A stretch of DNA of 64,000 nucleotides from Tetraselmis striata (GCA_006384855.1 VCJN01002908.1:56870-120869); one strand, 5' to 3'. Counted from the stretch's first letter, positions 48,013-63,100 are shown. Numbers and translations are program-made. Notes: generated by a model from the sequence alone, not told the origin.

Positions 48013-51000
48013 TCACTTTCGGTGAGCGTTCCGCGCTGCAGCCGCCACAAAGTTCTTCTTCTTGGGGCTCTTCCGCAACAGGCTCTCGTCCTGCTTTGTG
48101 CTCACCCGTGACACGGTGGATTTTGGGTCGGGCGGCACATACTTGGAGATGATGCCAGTCAGCAGGTACGTGAATTCCGACTCGGGCGTCTGCACGATTA
48201 GCTTCCCGCGCGCCCTCTTGCCGTAGTCCTTGTTCCTGCAATCGCATGGCAGACACACACAAATTAGCTCCAAGCCACAATAATACCTCTCCTAAATCGA
48301 AACAAGGAGCCACAGGCTATGGCATTGCAGACAATGAATACGCCGGCGCCAAAGAGACCGTGACAGTTACTGTCACGCACTGCAATGATTATGAACGACA
48401 TAAGCTAGATGGGGCATGTTTGGCTAGATGGGGCATGTTTGTGGATGGATCGGATGATGCATGGTGACATTTTCATGTGGCGGAAGGATGGCCAAACAGT
48501 AGACATGGAGAACAATGAAGGCAAGCGTTAAGCCCGTGTTTGTGGATGGCCTACCTGTAGGTGAGGATTAGCGGCGGCGGCTTGTTGGACGTCTCCCATG
48601 TGCCATCCTCGTCGCGAGGGAAAAGCAGGCCGCTGCGCGGTTGCACCTCGAGGTCAAGATCGGAGTCCGTGGTCAGCTTGGCCGTAAACTCCACCGGCTG
48701 CTCGCCTTGCGCGTATAGGTACAGAGGGAGGCGGCCCAGCTGCCCCACGCCTGCTTCGATCACGAGCTCCCCATCTAGGTCGGGTTGGCTTGCTTCCAGC
48801 TGCATCTCAAAGCGCCACCGCCCGCCAGACTTCTTGGTGATGATTAGGTCCACCATGCACGACATGGTCTGCAGGAAGACATGGAACGAAACACAAATGA
48901 GAGGTCAGCATGGACAAAGGGCAGAGATGCAAGGAAAGTTGTTGCAAGGTATATTCCTTGTGGAGTGAATATTTGCGACGATACAGCCTTCACTGTATTT
49001 GCCAAGGAGCAATGTCAGGAGTGATAGTGATAGCTATTAGTTCGTGGAAATGTATACAAAGAGGGTAATGTAGCTTGGTAGCAGTAGTAGTCGCCGATGC
49101 CGCCTTCATGGTTTCGGAGCACCTCGACTGAATTCACGAAATTGTAAATGCCCCAAATAATCCAGAATTGACTGCTCCCAGACACTGCAATCACGAGTAT
49201 GGCATGGGGGAGGACTGAAGCACCTTTTGCGGGTGAAAGACCACGCTGTATCTGAGCGGCTCCTCGGGCGTGGTGATCGCGGTGTGCACTTCCCGAATGG
49301 AGAGGGAGCGCTCGATGGCGATGCGCTCTGCCGGCGGCGGGTGCACCTCAAACCCAAACACCTCCTCCGGCGACATCCCGCTCAGACCGGTCAGCATCAC
49401 CTCCAGGGGCGCCTCCAGCTTGGAGCGCGCCTTGGTGGAGAACTTAAAGACAGAGCCCGAGGAGGGCGTCTCCGCTAGGCCGCGCAGGGGAAACTCGAAG
49501 CGCACTGGCTCGCGCTGCGATGGAATCTCCGCTGAGAGAACGAGCCGCGCCGCGTAGTCGCGCAGCATTGACGGCGCGAAGGCGACGGCGACCGGCACGG
49601 CCTCGCCGGTGTCGACGAGGATCCCGCTTGCGGCGCGGCGCTCCATTAGCGAAAAGGAGCGCACGTCGTCGGCGCCGCCCGTGGAGTCTGCTTCAATGGC
49701 CAGCCTTACAGTGACCATCTCGTCGAGCGGATTGCGCCACACCATCTGCCCGGTGCCGGGCGTGCCGGGGCTGGCGCCGATGTCCAGCGGCTCGCCTGGC
49801 TGCGGGCGCTCGCCGTGGCCCACCACCTCGTAGTCCCACTGCCCAGAATCCGCCGAGTCGAGGCGCAGCAGCCCCGTCGCGGCCGCCGACAGCGACGACG
49901 GCGAGAACTCAACAACAATGGTCGCTTCACCTCCGGGAGGGACGGCGACGAACTCCGGCGACACGCCGAAGTTGCGCGGGTTGGAGGACGACGTGGCGAA
50001 GACGACCTCCGTGGCGCCGGCGTTGGGCACGCTCACCAGCTGGGTCGCTCGGCTACCCACAGGCGCGCTCATCTCGGGCAGCTTGATGGGATCGCTGGGC
50101 GTCGAGGTCAGCGTGAGCTCATACCAAAAGACGCCCAGTGAGGGGTGCTCGAACTGCACGCGCCCCAGGTCGACGCCCTCCCGAGGGGCATGAAGTAGAA
50201 CACGTGCTCTACCGTCGACGACGCCGGCACCGTGAGCTCGCTCACCCCGAGCACATCGCGGCCAGCATACGACACGTTGAAAGTGGTGGGCTCTTGCAGC
50301 GGGTTGCGCACGTCGACCGTGATGGCCGCGGCTGCTCGCACGGCGGCCGTCACCTCGATGCGGTCCACCGGCGCGCTCTCCGACACCGTCAGCTCGAGTG
50401 TGAACCACACGTACGGGCCCTGATCCGTCGCAAAGGTGATGCTCCCGGTGAACCGACCCGCGCGCGGCGGCGTGATGCTCATGGCCCACTCGCGCGTGCG
50501 GCCCGACTCCACGCTCAGCGTCTCCTTGCCGGCCACGAAGTCGAGGTCGCTGTACACACGATAGCGCGCGACGCCTTTGCCGTTGTTTGGAACTGTCAGC
50601 TTGCGGGCGACGCTCTGCCGTGCGACGCACTCCAGCTCCATGTGCCCCTCTGCCGCCGGCTCACCCGCGCGCCCCATCAGCGAGTACACATTCATCTCGC
50701 CCGTGCTCGGGATGCTCATCTCTAACGTGCCCTTGTACTCGCCGATCCAGGGCGCGCAGAAGCGCAGCTCATACGGTAGCGTGCTCTTGGGTGGCACCGT
50801 CACGGCGCCCTGCCCCGAAAACGCTTCGCCGCCGACCACCTTGGCGCGAACCTCCAGCGGGCGGTTGCTGTTGTTCACCAGCGGCACCTCTTGCATCACC
50901 GACGCGCGCGCCGGCGACTCAAACTCCAGCGTGCTGTTCCGGCCGCGCACCTGCCGTTCCGACCACAGGTGACGACGACGCCCCGCGTCGCCGATATATG

Positions 51001-54000
51001 AGGAGCATGTCAGTCGATACTGTCTACCGTAAAATTAACTGCACCGCCCAATCCACAAATTCTGGCCCAGAGGTGCTGCCTCGATTTTTAGAGACACTGG
51101 AACCAGATAATACGATAACATTCTGGCTCCCTCTACGAGTCCTTTTTATATTTTGAAACAGACGCCCCCAGAGTCCGTGGTGACACATGTAACTGCGCTT
51201 CCACTTATGAGTTGGGCGCACCTGTGCGATGAAGGTTACGAGTACACTGCGCGTGTCGTACGCGCTGGTCAGCGTGAGGCGCACAGGGTAGCTGCCGCTG
51301 CCGCGCGGCGCGAGCGTGAGGCGCAGCCGATTGGGCCCAGGGTCCCGCCCCGAGGGCGTCTCATCACCCAGGCCGGCCAGTGGCGTGGCTGCGCGCCCGG
51401 TGCGCTGCGCGATGTCCTTCCACACCAAGTCCGGGTTGTCGTGCAGGTCCAGGCCGTGGCCATCCATGGTGACCACGTCCACGTTGGGGTTGTTGCACGC
51501 GACCGTGTAGTGCACTGCGGGCGGGCCGCCCTGGCCTGGCGCACCGCTGGGCGTCAGCGGCTGAAAGCCCGGCGGGATCAGCGATGTCTGGTCCTTCTTC
51601 TTCGCCGACGGGTGGCGCTCCATGAACGTCCGCTTGGCTTCCTCTAGCTGCTTGTTCAGGTAGGGCAGAGGCAGGTCGCGGATCTAAAAGCAGAGGAGGG
51701 GGCCAATCATGTCAGGTGGCCAATAATTGTTCATCTGTTGCCATGTTGGTGACAAGTTTCTAGGTTTGGATTCGTTTCGGATTGCCCATGTTAGTAGTGA
51801 ACCAATAATACTACATCTATGTGCTCCAGAACTACGCTCGGATATGAAATCGCATGTAAAGCTCCGAAACCATGTACCTGCTATATGATGTGTCGTACAT
51901 ATATTTCCACAAAAAGTGCGAATGTCCGAATGGTATACCAACCCACAAATGAAGGCTCTACATGAGGAGAAAGCACGATGCCCTCCAGGTGGTAAAGGGA
52001 GCAGGGAGAGGGGGCGATAATAAGAAGTAGTCAACATTGTTAGTGCTCTGCGCTGATTTTCATGTGCTGTAATGTTGGTGACAAGTATGTGTGTTGGGGT
52101 TAGCTTCAGGTTGCCCATGTAAATAGTGAACCAATAAATATTACATCTATGTGCTCCAGAACTACGATCGGATAGGAAATTGCATGTAAAACTCCGAAAC
52201 CATGGAACTGCTATATGATATGTCATACACACATTTCCACAAAAAGTGCGAATGTGCGAATGGTATACCAACCCACAAAATGAAGGCTCTACATGAGGAG
52301 AAAGCACGATGCCCTCCAGGTGGTAAAGGAAGCAGGGGGGAGGGGGAAATAAAAGCAAGTGGTCAATAACGTTAGGTGCTCTGCGCTGATTTTCATGTGC
52401 TGTCATGTTGGTGACAAGTATGTGTGCTTGGATTAGCCTCAGATTGGCCCGGTTGATAGTGACCCAATAAATACTGTAATTATGTACTCCAAACATACAA
52501 TGCTCGGAAGCGAAATCGCATGTCATTCTCCAAACCCATGTCATTGCTATTATGTGTCATTGACACACGTTTCCACAAAATGTTGCGAATATCCGAACAG
52601 TGTACCGACCCACAGAATGAAGGCACTCTACATGAGGAGAAACCCGGATGCACTCTAGCTGGTAAAGGAAGCCGGGGGAGGGAGTTCACCTGCGGCCCGT
52701 CGATGTCCACCTGGAAGTCCACTTTCATGAGCGTGTCCGCCGGCGTTGCCTCCCCCGTGATCTCGTAACAGAACTGCCCGTGCGCCTGGCTGGTGAGCAG
52801 CACGGTGCAGTGTGAGGTGCCCTCCGTCCAAGGCATGTAGGCGATCTTCAGCGTGTCTGTCTGCCCAAACTTGAGCTTCATCCGGGTGCGCTCGCAGCCA
52901 AAGGGATCAGGAAACTTCTGCAGGAGTTGCAAGGCGGCAATAAGGGTGGGCGGCCATCAGGGTCGCAGGTATCATCTGGGTGACGACACACTAATAACAG
53001 GAACACTGCAGATACTAACCTGTCCTTCCTGCCAATGAGAGGTCAAAAGAAAACGAAATTTCACTGGAATTATAGCGAATGTTCGTACATAGGTTGCATG
53101 CGAGCCCTACTTGAGGCTTGTGACAAGGGTTCCTATTACAGGTGCGTCGTCCCTCACCGTAAGTAATCACGCTCATAACAACGGCTTACGTATAATAAAG
53201 ATTATTACCACGAGTTGTCTGTTTTAAATCAATGCATGAATAATATATCTAGCGCTATCGAATATTCTGCAAAGTATCCCGCCAAGCGCAAAGGTCCGAT
53301 AGGCCTGAGAAGGGACAGTCAGCGGGGGGTTGGAGTGTGGATCATCTTCAAGGGACTGGGGGGGGGGGGGGGGGGAGCTGGGCACCTTGAACACGGCGGC
53401 CTCCTCCTTGGCGGCCTTGTCTTTGGCGGCCTGCTCCTTGCTGGGCTTGGCCTTGGGCTTGCCGCCCCCGCGGCGCCCCTTTTCGTTGCTGGGCGGCCGG
53501 GGCGTGGGCAGCGGCTCCGCAAGCTCCGGCAGGAGCTGCACCGTGAGGTCCGTGTCCGAGGGGAAGGGGTTGGCCACCTTGAGCTGCAGAATCTTGAGCT
53601 CGTACCGCCTGGCGGTGATGGTGACGCGCTCAAGCGGTGCGCGGGCGCGCGGGAGCGACACGAGGTCAAACACCAGCGTGGCGGCCGGCGCGCCCGAGCC
53701 GCCCTCCGCACGGCTGGACAGCACCAGCTTGGCCTCGCTGCGGTGGCTGGACACCGGCGTGACCTGCACCGGGAACTGCAGGGTGCTGCGCGGCTCCAGC
53801 TTCACGATGGCCTCCGTCACGCTGAACTCGGGGCTGCCCTCCAGGCGCACGTTGTACGCGATGATGCGCCGGCTGGGGTTAGACAGCTCAATGGACTTGC
53901 TCTGCGCCTCGTTCAGCTTGCCCTCAAAGATGATGGACGTCAGCGGGACCAACTGCGGCAGCGCCTGTTGGGTGCGTGTGCCCGCGGGGCCGGAGGGAGG

Positions 54001-57000
54001 AGGGGCGGGAGGTGTCAGCGCCCGTGCCTCCCAGCAGAGGATATCAGCGCTCTGTGTCATCAGGGCATATTCATCAGCGGGCGGTCAGCAGTCGCCCTCC
54101 TGCCGCGCCTCCAAACGCAAATCCCCCTTCCAGCGGTATGCTCCGAAACCATAGCTGCATTGCTTTTCGAGAGCAAAGAGTGCGGCTGCTTTGGCCACGC
54201 CGGCCCAGCTGCTGCCGTATCAACAGCGGCATGACAGATACCAAGCTCCTCTGCGACATTCTACACGACAACCGGTGCGGCCCCCAGACAAGAATGGATT
54301 CTATTGTACTCGGCGCTGTACAGACACTTCTGATACACATACCTGCAACACTTGCTTGGGTTTGCGGGTCCGAAAACTAATGATTTGTTTTGCAACTCCG
54401 ACTCAAAGATCTGTGTGATATTTGCTGTATACTATGATACAGATAAAGATAAACGTAGTTTCCTCTCTTTGCGCGCGCGCGGGGGGGGGGGGGGGGGGCA
54501 AGGAGGTTCATAAACGATACTGCACCGCAAACCCAGAGCGCGAGTGCGGTGACAGCGCTGCAAAGCCGCCAAAGCTCACAGCTGCCCCCCATTTCCCTTC
54601 CACCAGCAACAGACCGAGGCCCGGCGGGGTGTGTGTTGGTAACGGAATGCGCCCGGAGGTCCGGCACTGTGATGCCGGATTTAAATGGGCACCGCCTGGG
54701 GGGTTAGCGGAAGGTGAGCGAGGGCGCGGGTGCCTGCTCCGTGCCGCACCTGGTAGGCGTAGGCCAGCAGCATGAGCCCGTCCGCAGGGCTGGCCTCCAG
54801 CAGCTGCGCCGCGCTCAGTGGGAAGGGCAGCTGCAGCGCTGCCCACAGCCGCACGGCAATGGCGGCGTTGGCCGGCCACGCGGCCTCCTCCGCCGCGGGC
54901 CCCTTCTTCAGCCTGGAGGCCTCGCCAGGGCTGAGCTGCCCCTCCAGCGGCGGCCAGTGGTTCAGCATCAGCGCCAGCAGCGGCAGGCCGGAGCGCAGCA
55001 TGCCCTCGTCGAAGGCGCGAAGGCGGACGGCGTGCTCCGGGAAGCGCGCGGCCAGGTGTGCACCCGCCCACGCCAGCAGCACCGCCTCGCCGGGGGAGTA
55101 CACGTTGGAGGTGGCGTAGGCCTTGGGGTCAGAGGGCGGCCAGAGCGCGTCCGCCCCTGCGGGTTTGGGCAGCGCCTTGAGGCTGCTGGGCGTGATGCGC
55201 GACACCACGTACACCTTCACCACTGCAGGCGGGGAGTGCGGGAAGTCAGCCAAGCATGCATCCGCCACGGGGGTCGCCTGCCGGGCGGTGGGTAAGCCCT
55301 AGCGGGCAGAGGGGCATTGGCAGGGTACGAGGGGTAAAAGCGCAGATGATCTACCATACAAACATGATGCATCGACCGGACCGTTGTATAGGGTCAGCGC
55401 ACCAGTTGTCGGCTGCGTTGGTACTTATATACGCAGCTGAATTAAATTATTGTGATTTAGTCAATGCGGTGCTGGATTTTGGCCTGAATGACTGGCCGCA
55501 TCAAGTGAATGAGGATAGACTAGTGCACCTGTCTCTAGAGCCCCACCAAACTCAATCAAACAGAAGATCAGCCGCTCCACTGTTGTCCCCCTCCCCCCCC
55601 CCCCCCCCCCCCCAACAAAACATGTCACATATGATTTGATAGATGTTTATATACAATGTTTGATTTTGAGTGAATAACAACTCTTGACATTTGATACCGC
55701 AAGCCTCAATGCGGCGAACGCTTCATTACAAGGGGTGCAGGAAAAGGGGAGGGAGGGGAATTTCGCACCTGCTGGCAGATGGCGTGGTAGGCGCGGGCTT
55801 GCAGCTCCGCAAACGCGTCCCGGTCGTCCAGCAGCTGCCGCGCGTACGCCAGCGCCGCGGCCTGCTCGCCGCCGAGGTCCGCCTCCGCGCCGCTGGGTGC
55901 TTCCGCTTCCGCCTCGCGGTTGAGCAACCACAGGCGCAGGTCCGCCGGCGGCAGCAGGAAATGCGGCTTGACGGCGTTCAGCAGCGCGCCGTGGCTCTTC
56001 AGGTGGCTCAGCAGGCGGTCAAACATGGCGGCCACCTGGCTCCGGATAGGGGGCCATCCAGCATGCCGTCAGATGCGCCCAGGACACACTTCCAGAACAC
56101 ACTCTGCCTCCCAAGCAGGGACGTCAGCCTCGCAATATCACAGCAGCGCCAACTAGTGGCCTGGCCTTTTAGGGCTGAGGTTCGTGACACCCTATCATCC
56201 CTTCCAGTAGTTGTTGGCTGCCTAAGGACGGAGCAACTGTGCGCACTTTGCGCACAATATGGTTTAGTATGTATACTGTAGATTAGATGCACCTACATAT
56301 GGCTTTCCAACCCTAACACTGAGTAATGCCCTCATGATGATTGCAAGGTGCAGGTCCGACAATTCCGGCGATTTTAATGGGAAAGAGTATAAAGTGCGCG
56401 AAAAATAAAATCATCGTGCGCCGCGCGGCTGCTACCAGTACCTGTACAGGAGGTAGTGCGCTACGCTAAATACGAACGATTCCCTACTACTACTGCTGGG
56501 CGGCTGCTATTGTCGCGTACTTGTATTGGACCACGACGATGACATGACGACGGAAAACTGCTCACTCGCGGAATGACAGTTTACGACTCCAACATACTTA
56601 ACTCTGAACGAGGCCGACCACGGCCGACAAACAGATGAGGAGGTCGCTGCAGTTCAAAGCTAAGGCAACGCCTTGGCGCGCCATGCCGAGTGGCCTCACC
56701 TGGTCGGCAGCCTCCTTGCGCGAGGCGCTCAGCTTTCCCGCCTACCGGGGAAGGGCTTGCCGCTCAGCCCTCCACCATCTCCACCAGCCCTTGCCGCGCC
56801 CGCCGCCATCGCGCCCGGCAGCTCCTCCGGCGCCAGGTTGCCGCCGTCAGGTTGGTCGCGGCGCGCAGGAAGGAGAGGAGCCCGGGTGGCAGGCGCAGCG
56901 GGCCCACGGCGTCGCCGTTGGCGGGCGGCAGGCTGTAGCTCGCCTCCTCCAGGCGCGGCCCCGGCCCGCGGGATCGTCCTCCGGCGCCCAGCTCAGGCCG

Positions 57001-57122
57001 CCCACGTTGGCGGCCAAGAACTGCCCGGTCGTCAGCACGCTGTGTCCGTCGCGCCGCTCACCTGGGCCAGGCCACAACGGAAATAATCGCAAATCAGTCG
57101 CGAATCCGACAGTCATCAAAGG

Positions 57123-57153
<31 letters not shown>

Positions 57154-60100
57154 CCCCCCCCCCCCCCCCCACCCCCCCCCCCCCCCCCCCGGGTGCTAAG
57201 CATCAACGAGTCGACGTAGCTCTACACGACGCCGACCCGCCAAGTGTCGTCGATAGACAGTGACGACCTAGGGACGACTAGGCGTGGCTATGAGCGTAAA
57301 GAGGACAACAAGCCCAGGGTTATAATACGAGAGCTATGATTCTCGACATAATCTACACGACATAATCAAGTCTAGATTATGTCGAGAATCACCACTTAGC
57401 TGAAAGTTGCTGATAGTGAATATCTACGAGCCCACGTGGCTAGGCAACGATAACCGGCCAAGCGTCGTCGATAGACAGTGATGGATTGACGCAGACACAA
57501 CTCAATGACGACGACAAGCCTAGGGATGTAGGACTACAGTGACCAGTTGACCTAGCTGGGACACGACGACAACGGAGATATACGAGAGCAGCAAGGAGAT
57601 ACGTGGCTAGCTGATATAGGCGAGAGCGATTCGTTTGCTGTGGCGATGTATCGGAGTAACGAGTCGACGTAGCCAGAAAATGACGACGATCCGCCTCGTG
57701 TCGTCGATAGAGAGTGTCGAGTCCTCGCAGATACACTTGCCGCAGGTGAACGCCGTCGATGCTTTAGCACCGAGTCGATATGGCTAGACGACGACAACGA
57801 CAATGATCCACCGCTGCCGCGTGTCGTCGCCAGCAAGCGACGAGTTGATGTGACTAGGCAATGAACGGACTGGTGCTGTCCTATATGTAGTGAATGCCAA
57901 CACTAGCAACACTCGCAAGAACACAATTAAAGGCCGCTACCCACGGCACGCGTCGGCCGCAGCGCACGCACCAGGATGGAATAACGCTTGCCCTCGGCAT
58001 CCAGGAAGTCGAGCCGTGCGGTGAAGCTGAGCGGCCGGTCGGACTCGAAGCTGACAAGAACCGGCAGCCGGTCGCGCGCGATACCGATGAGGTCGCCCTC
58101 CGGCAGCTCCACCTCCAGCGGGATGCGGCGTCCGTCAGGTGGCAGCCGGAACTTGAGCTCCAGGTTGTCGTAACCGCCGTTTACCACGTATAAAATACCG
58201 CCTCGCTCCGCTGGCCCAGCGGCACGGAGGGCAGCACCACCTGCGCCACGCCAGAGGGTGCCATCAGCGAGCGGCCTGGACGGCGCTCGGCCACCAACCT
58301 CCCCCGATGTGGCTACAAGGGACCGGCGGCTCTGCTGGGGCTGGGAACTCTCACGCACCTCAGGGGTGTCAAACGTCAGCCGTGGCTGCGTTCCAATGCC
58401 GGCGACCTCGAGGTGCAAATACGGTTCGTCGGCGCCATTGATATGAAGCGGGATCTTGCCCTGCAGGAGCGCACACATATCAGGACATCGCCACTTCTTA
58501 GCCGCAGGCAACCAACATCATAAATACAGCACCGCGCATCCTGCCTCCACATGATCCAATGCTACAAACAGGCCATCTCGCTTCTTCCTTCCGCATCCGG
58601 CCGGTGGGCCAGTGGATCAGGCGGTGTCGCACCTCGTACAACTTGCTCTCGCGGGGCAGGAACTCCACATTGATGGGCTGCGCCACCCCGGGCTGGAGCA
58701 GCCCCTTGCCAGGCACCACCCGAAAGACGCCCTTTCCGTTGGGCTGTCCGTCGGTGCTGGGGGCGCGGAACTCCCAGCCCACCGGCTCGTCGACGTTGGA
58801 GGTGAGGAGCAGCGGCAGGCTGGTGGGTACCTTCTTCACGCCTGCTCTCTGGACGATCTGCGAGCCAAAGTCCAGGCTGCACTCCGGTGCAATGCCCACC
58901 GTCGGTAGCTTCCCGTCCGCCACCACTGCGCGCCGCAGCTCCGACACCACGCCCGCGCCGCTCATGACGAGCGGCAGCTCAAAGGCGTGCTCCTGGACGC
59001 TGGTCGGCCGGAAGACCATGGACAGCTTGAGCGTGTGTTTGGGCGCGACGGTGATGGTGTATGTGTGGCCGCTCTGCGCCACCAGCGGAGCAGCGGGAAG
59101 GGGGGCGTCGTCAGCCAGGCAGCCAGCCAGCCGGGGGAAAGAGGACAGTACAAGGCTCAAAGTTGTCGGTTGTGAAAGGTTTGGAGTGCATGCAATACCG
59201 CGTATCTCACACCTAAGTAATACAGCATATTGCACTACAGTATACTGCACAACGTATGTACACATGTACATATATACATACAGTTATAGTATTCTGCAAA
59301 TACAATAAATCATGCATTTTATATTTAATACATGCAATACATGACATACAATAGTAATATCATATAAGTAATAATCATATAAGTAATCGTATAAGTAATA
59401 ATATCATATAAGTAATATCATATAAGTAATAGTATGCTCTTTCGGTAAGAGCCACAGCCAGGCACCTAGTTGGGGTCGGGTGATGCCCTTTAGCAACCCC
59501 CAGGCCTCCAGGCTGGGCGCTCAAACCACACCATACCAATCTTTCAGTGAGAGAGGGGACCGCACCTGCTGTGGGAAGCCGACCGCTTTTGTGGCCGGCG
59601 GCACCTCCTCCACCAGCGGGCAGCTGTCGTAGTGCTTGCCACCCATGCTGCACGGGGAAGGTCCATCGTGAACTCCGGCATGGCTGCCAGGTCGATCCGC
59701 AGGTCGCCGCTCACGGCGGCCGAGTTGGTCAGCGTGAGCGGCCGCTTGACAGTGGCTCCCAGGTACGCAGACCCGAAGTCGAACTCGTCCTCTGCGACGT
59801 CGATGGCCGGCACGCTGATGAGCCCCTTCACGGGCAGCTTAATGCTCTTGCCGCCGCGGACGTCGACGCTGATGGCGCTGGAGAACACACCCTCCGCCCG
59901 CCCGCGCAGCGACACCTCCCTCCAGCGTGTCGGAGCCCAGCACCTGGCCGTGGGTCGGGGAGACCGTCATGCCGTCGGCCTCATCACCCCTCACAACCTG
60001 GAAGATGCAGTCGTGCGGGGCCGCGTTGCGCAGCGTGACGGTGCGCGTGGAGGCGGTGCCGAGCCCCATGGGTCCAAAGTCGAGCGCCTTCTCCCCAAAA

Positions 60101-63100
60101 GACAGCTTCCCCTCCGGCAGCTCCCCGCGCAGGTGGACCTTCTTGTGCGGCGGCACGCCGCCCACGCACACGATCTCCAGAACGTCCACTACCGTGCCTG
60201 GCTTGTCGTTGTCGGGCGACCAGCGCACCACGACCTCGCTGCTGCTGCGGCCGCGCACCCCCGAGGGCGGCTGCACGCTGAAGACCTCGTTGCCGAGGCG
60301 GCACTCAAAGTGGGCGTCGAAGGTGTTGGGGTTGTCAAACAGCACCGTCTGCTCCACGTAGCCGGACCACACTGCAGGGTCAAACTGGAAGTTGAGGTGC
60401 TCCTTGCTGGGCTCCAGCGACACCGGCACCACGTCCGCCACCACCGTGAGCGAGTAGATGTGCATGCCGTTGATGACGTAGTCCACCGTCTGCTTGTAGT
60501 TTTGCACGTTGGGCACATTAAGCACCAGCGGCAGCGCCGCAGTCTTGCCGGGCGGCAGGCAGACGGACGTCGCCTCTGTCTTGTCAGCTCGTTCACCGAC
60601 TTGGCCGCCACCATGAACTGCCCGGGACATCACATGACATTCATCAGTCGGCAGCGACCGGCACTGCACGGTGGAACGGATAGCGAGACGGCAAGGCTTT
60701 AGGGGGCAATGCCCGCCGAGCACTCTGGAAACAGATCGGGGATTGCTGCGGGAATGAAGAGGGGGGGCGGGTACGGTTGCCCACGCACCTATAACTCTTA
60801 TTCTTATAAGCACCATATTATTAATATTATACAACACCTACCATTACCCTGATCGGGCAACCAATGAGAAGAACATCCTCCATAATTCCACTATGCTTTC
60901 GTATTTATTTGACCTCTGACCGGTGAGGCAGGCTCTGATTTGAAGTGTGCTCATTGCCGTGGAGGGCACTGGAGCGCACCAGAATGTGCTGGCGCAGGTG
61001 GTTTGTGACGGCGAGGTTGATGGTGTTGTTGGAGCAGGCGCTGATCTTGCCAAAGTCGATGACGTCCAGGCCCACAACCAACGATGCAATGTCTCCCTCC
61101 GTCAGCTCGCGCCCGCACTCGTCGACCTGATCCGCCGTGGCCGGCAGCGGGGGGTAGCTCTGCAGCAGGCTGACGTCCGAGGCGCTGATGGGCAGCCGGT
61201 TGCGCGGCCGCCCGCTGCCGCTCTTCATGCGCGTCTGCGGCGTGTACAGCATCGGCGCCAGCTGCGCGCGGGCACGAGGCCAGTCACATTCAGCGGCAGC
61301 GCGGGCGGGATCACAAGGCGGTGTGGGCTCATCCGTCACAGCACATCGATGCCTGACAGTACCCCGTCGCCGGGCGCATGCGCTGTTGCGGTACTGTTGA
61401 GGGCACAGCCGGACGACATGGCTGGCAGCTGAGTGGGTGGGAGTGGGGTGGAAGTACGGGTGCCGGCAAGGTAATAGGAACACTGCGCATAAGAACCCCC
61501 CGGCCTGCCAGAGGTCAAATACGCCCAACTATAGCGGAACTATACGGGTGTTCTTATCACCGGCTGCATGTAAAGCAGGAACCAGTTTGAGGCTTTTAAT
61601 AATAAGGGATCTTATAGATGCTTTGGCACCGGCAGTTGGATGTCGAGACATACCGGTTCCGCCGTTGGCTGCGAGCCCTTGATGCGCACAGTCGTCTGCA
61701 GGCCGAGGTTAACATCGCCTTCGCCTCCCTCAGGCCGCGTCAGGTGTCTTGCGGCGCGCGCCGTGCGCGGTGCCCGGATGAGAGCGGTGTACCGGTCCTT
61801 GTGCGCGACCGTCTGCTGCTTCTGGCTGCGCGTGAGGCTCATGGTGGGGTCGTCGTTGGTGACCTCCATGCCCTTCTCCCACACCGCTGGGCGGCGGTAC
61901 TTAAGTCGGCTTGGCGCTCAAGTCTGCTCAAGTTGGCGGTCTCAGGGTCGATGAAGTTGTGCTCGCGCTTGAAGTCCTCAGGCAGCTTGTCTGGGCCGCC
62001 CACCAGCGCCGGCTTGGGCGCAATTTTGCTGCATGTACCACGCACATACAGCGGAATGGTGGCAAGCACCTTGCCCGAGAGCGCAGCGACCGTGACGGTA
62101 AGGGTCTCCGAATGATTCCCCATCACCTTTGGCCTATATGTCGCCACCACCGGCAGGGCGAGCCCGGCGGGACCAGCCCGCTGCTGGGCTCCACCTTGAA
62201 GTAGGACGAGCGGCTGATGGACACGTTCAGCGGGACGTCTTTCGCCATGCTGGCCACGTTTAGCGGGTAGTCCGCCCACTCGTAGGTCATCAGGTCACCA
62301 AAGTCGATGTCTGCGCGCGGCAACACCTGCACCTGCGCCTTGACGCCGCGTCCCGTCACCGGCAGCTCCGCCCTATGGCAGTGCATGGACAACGGGGCGC
62401 TCAGTGCGCTGAGAAGGAAAAGACACAGCGACGGATGCGTGACCCCAAGTATAGTATGCAAACCGTATAATGTGCTATGGCTCCGTCTCTTGCATGGTCT
62501 TTAATCAAGGCATTGCAGCCCAGTGGACAGGGTGCCTCACAGTTCATTCCATGCAGCCTTAACAGAGGGTTAACACCCAGGAGGTGCAAGTTCATGCGCC
62601 AGCGCCAGGGCGGGGGAGGAGGGGATCGACCACGGGTGCCGACCCACCTAAAAAAGAACCCTTACTATCAAGCCTCAAATTAGGCTTGATAGCAACCTAC
62701 CCGCATCAGAGCATTCGCTGTAGTTCCGCTATAGTTTTGCCTATATTTGACCTCTGACACGCAGAGCAGGTTCTTATTTGCGGTGTTCGTATTACGCCGT
62801 CGGCACCCGTACGCTGTTAAGGGGGGGGGGGGGGGCGAAGGGCGGGCGCACCTCTTGCCAATGTCCAGGTCAAAGGACGCGATGTACTCAAACATCTCAG
62901 ACAGCGAGGATGCGGGCTGCGAGGTGGCGGTGAAGCCATTCTGGGGCACCGTCGCGTGCGGATGGAAGCGCATTTCACCCGCTGCGTGCCGAAGGCGGGC
63001 AGCAGGCCAGACTCGGGAGACATGGAGAACGCCTTGGGGAGGTTGGTGCGTCGACTTGCGCAGCCGGGCTGCCATGAGGTAGGATCCCACGTCCACCCCA

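Noticed and set aside
51684..52544. 286-codon minus-strand frame
   Set aside because: It is produced by the tandem 330-bp repeats inside a CFAP47 intron; near-identical peptide blocks recur and splice borders on both sides match the gene model.
56847..57206. Gly-run frame starting in the poly-C tract
   Set aside because: The Gly run is the tract itself; the true CFAP47 exon starts at the acceptor at 57061.
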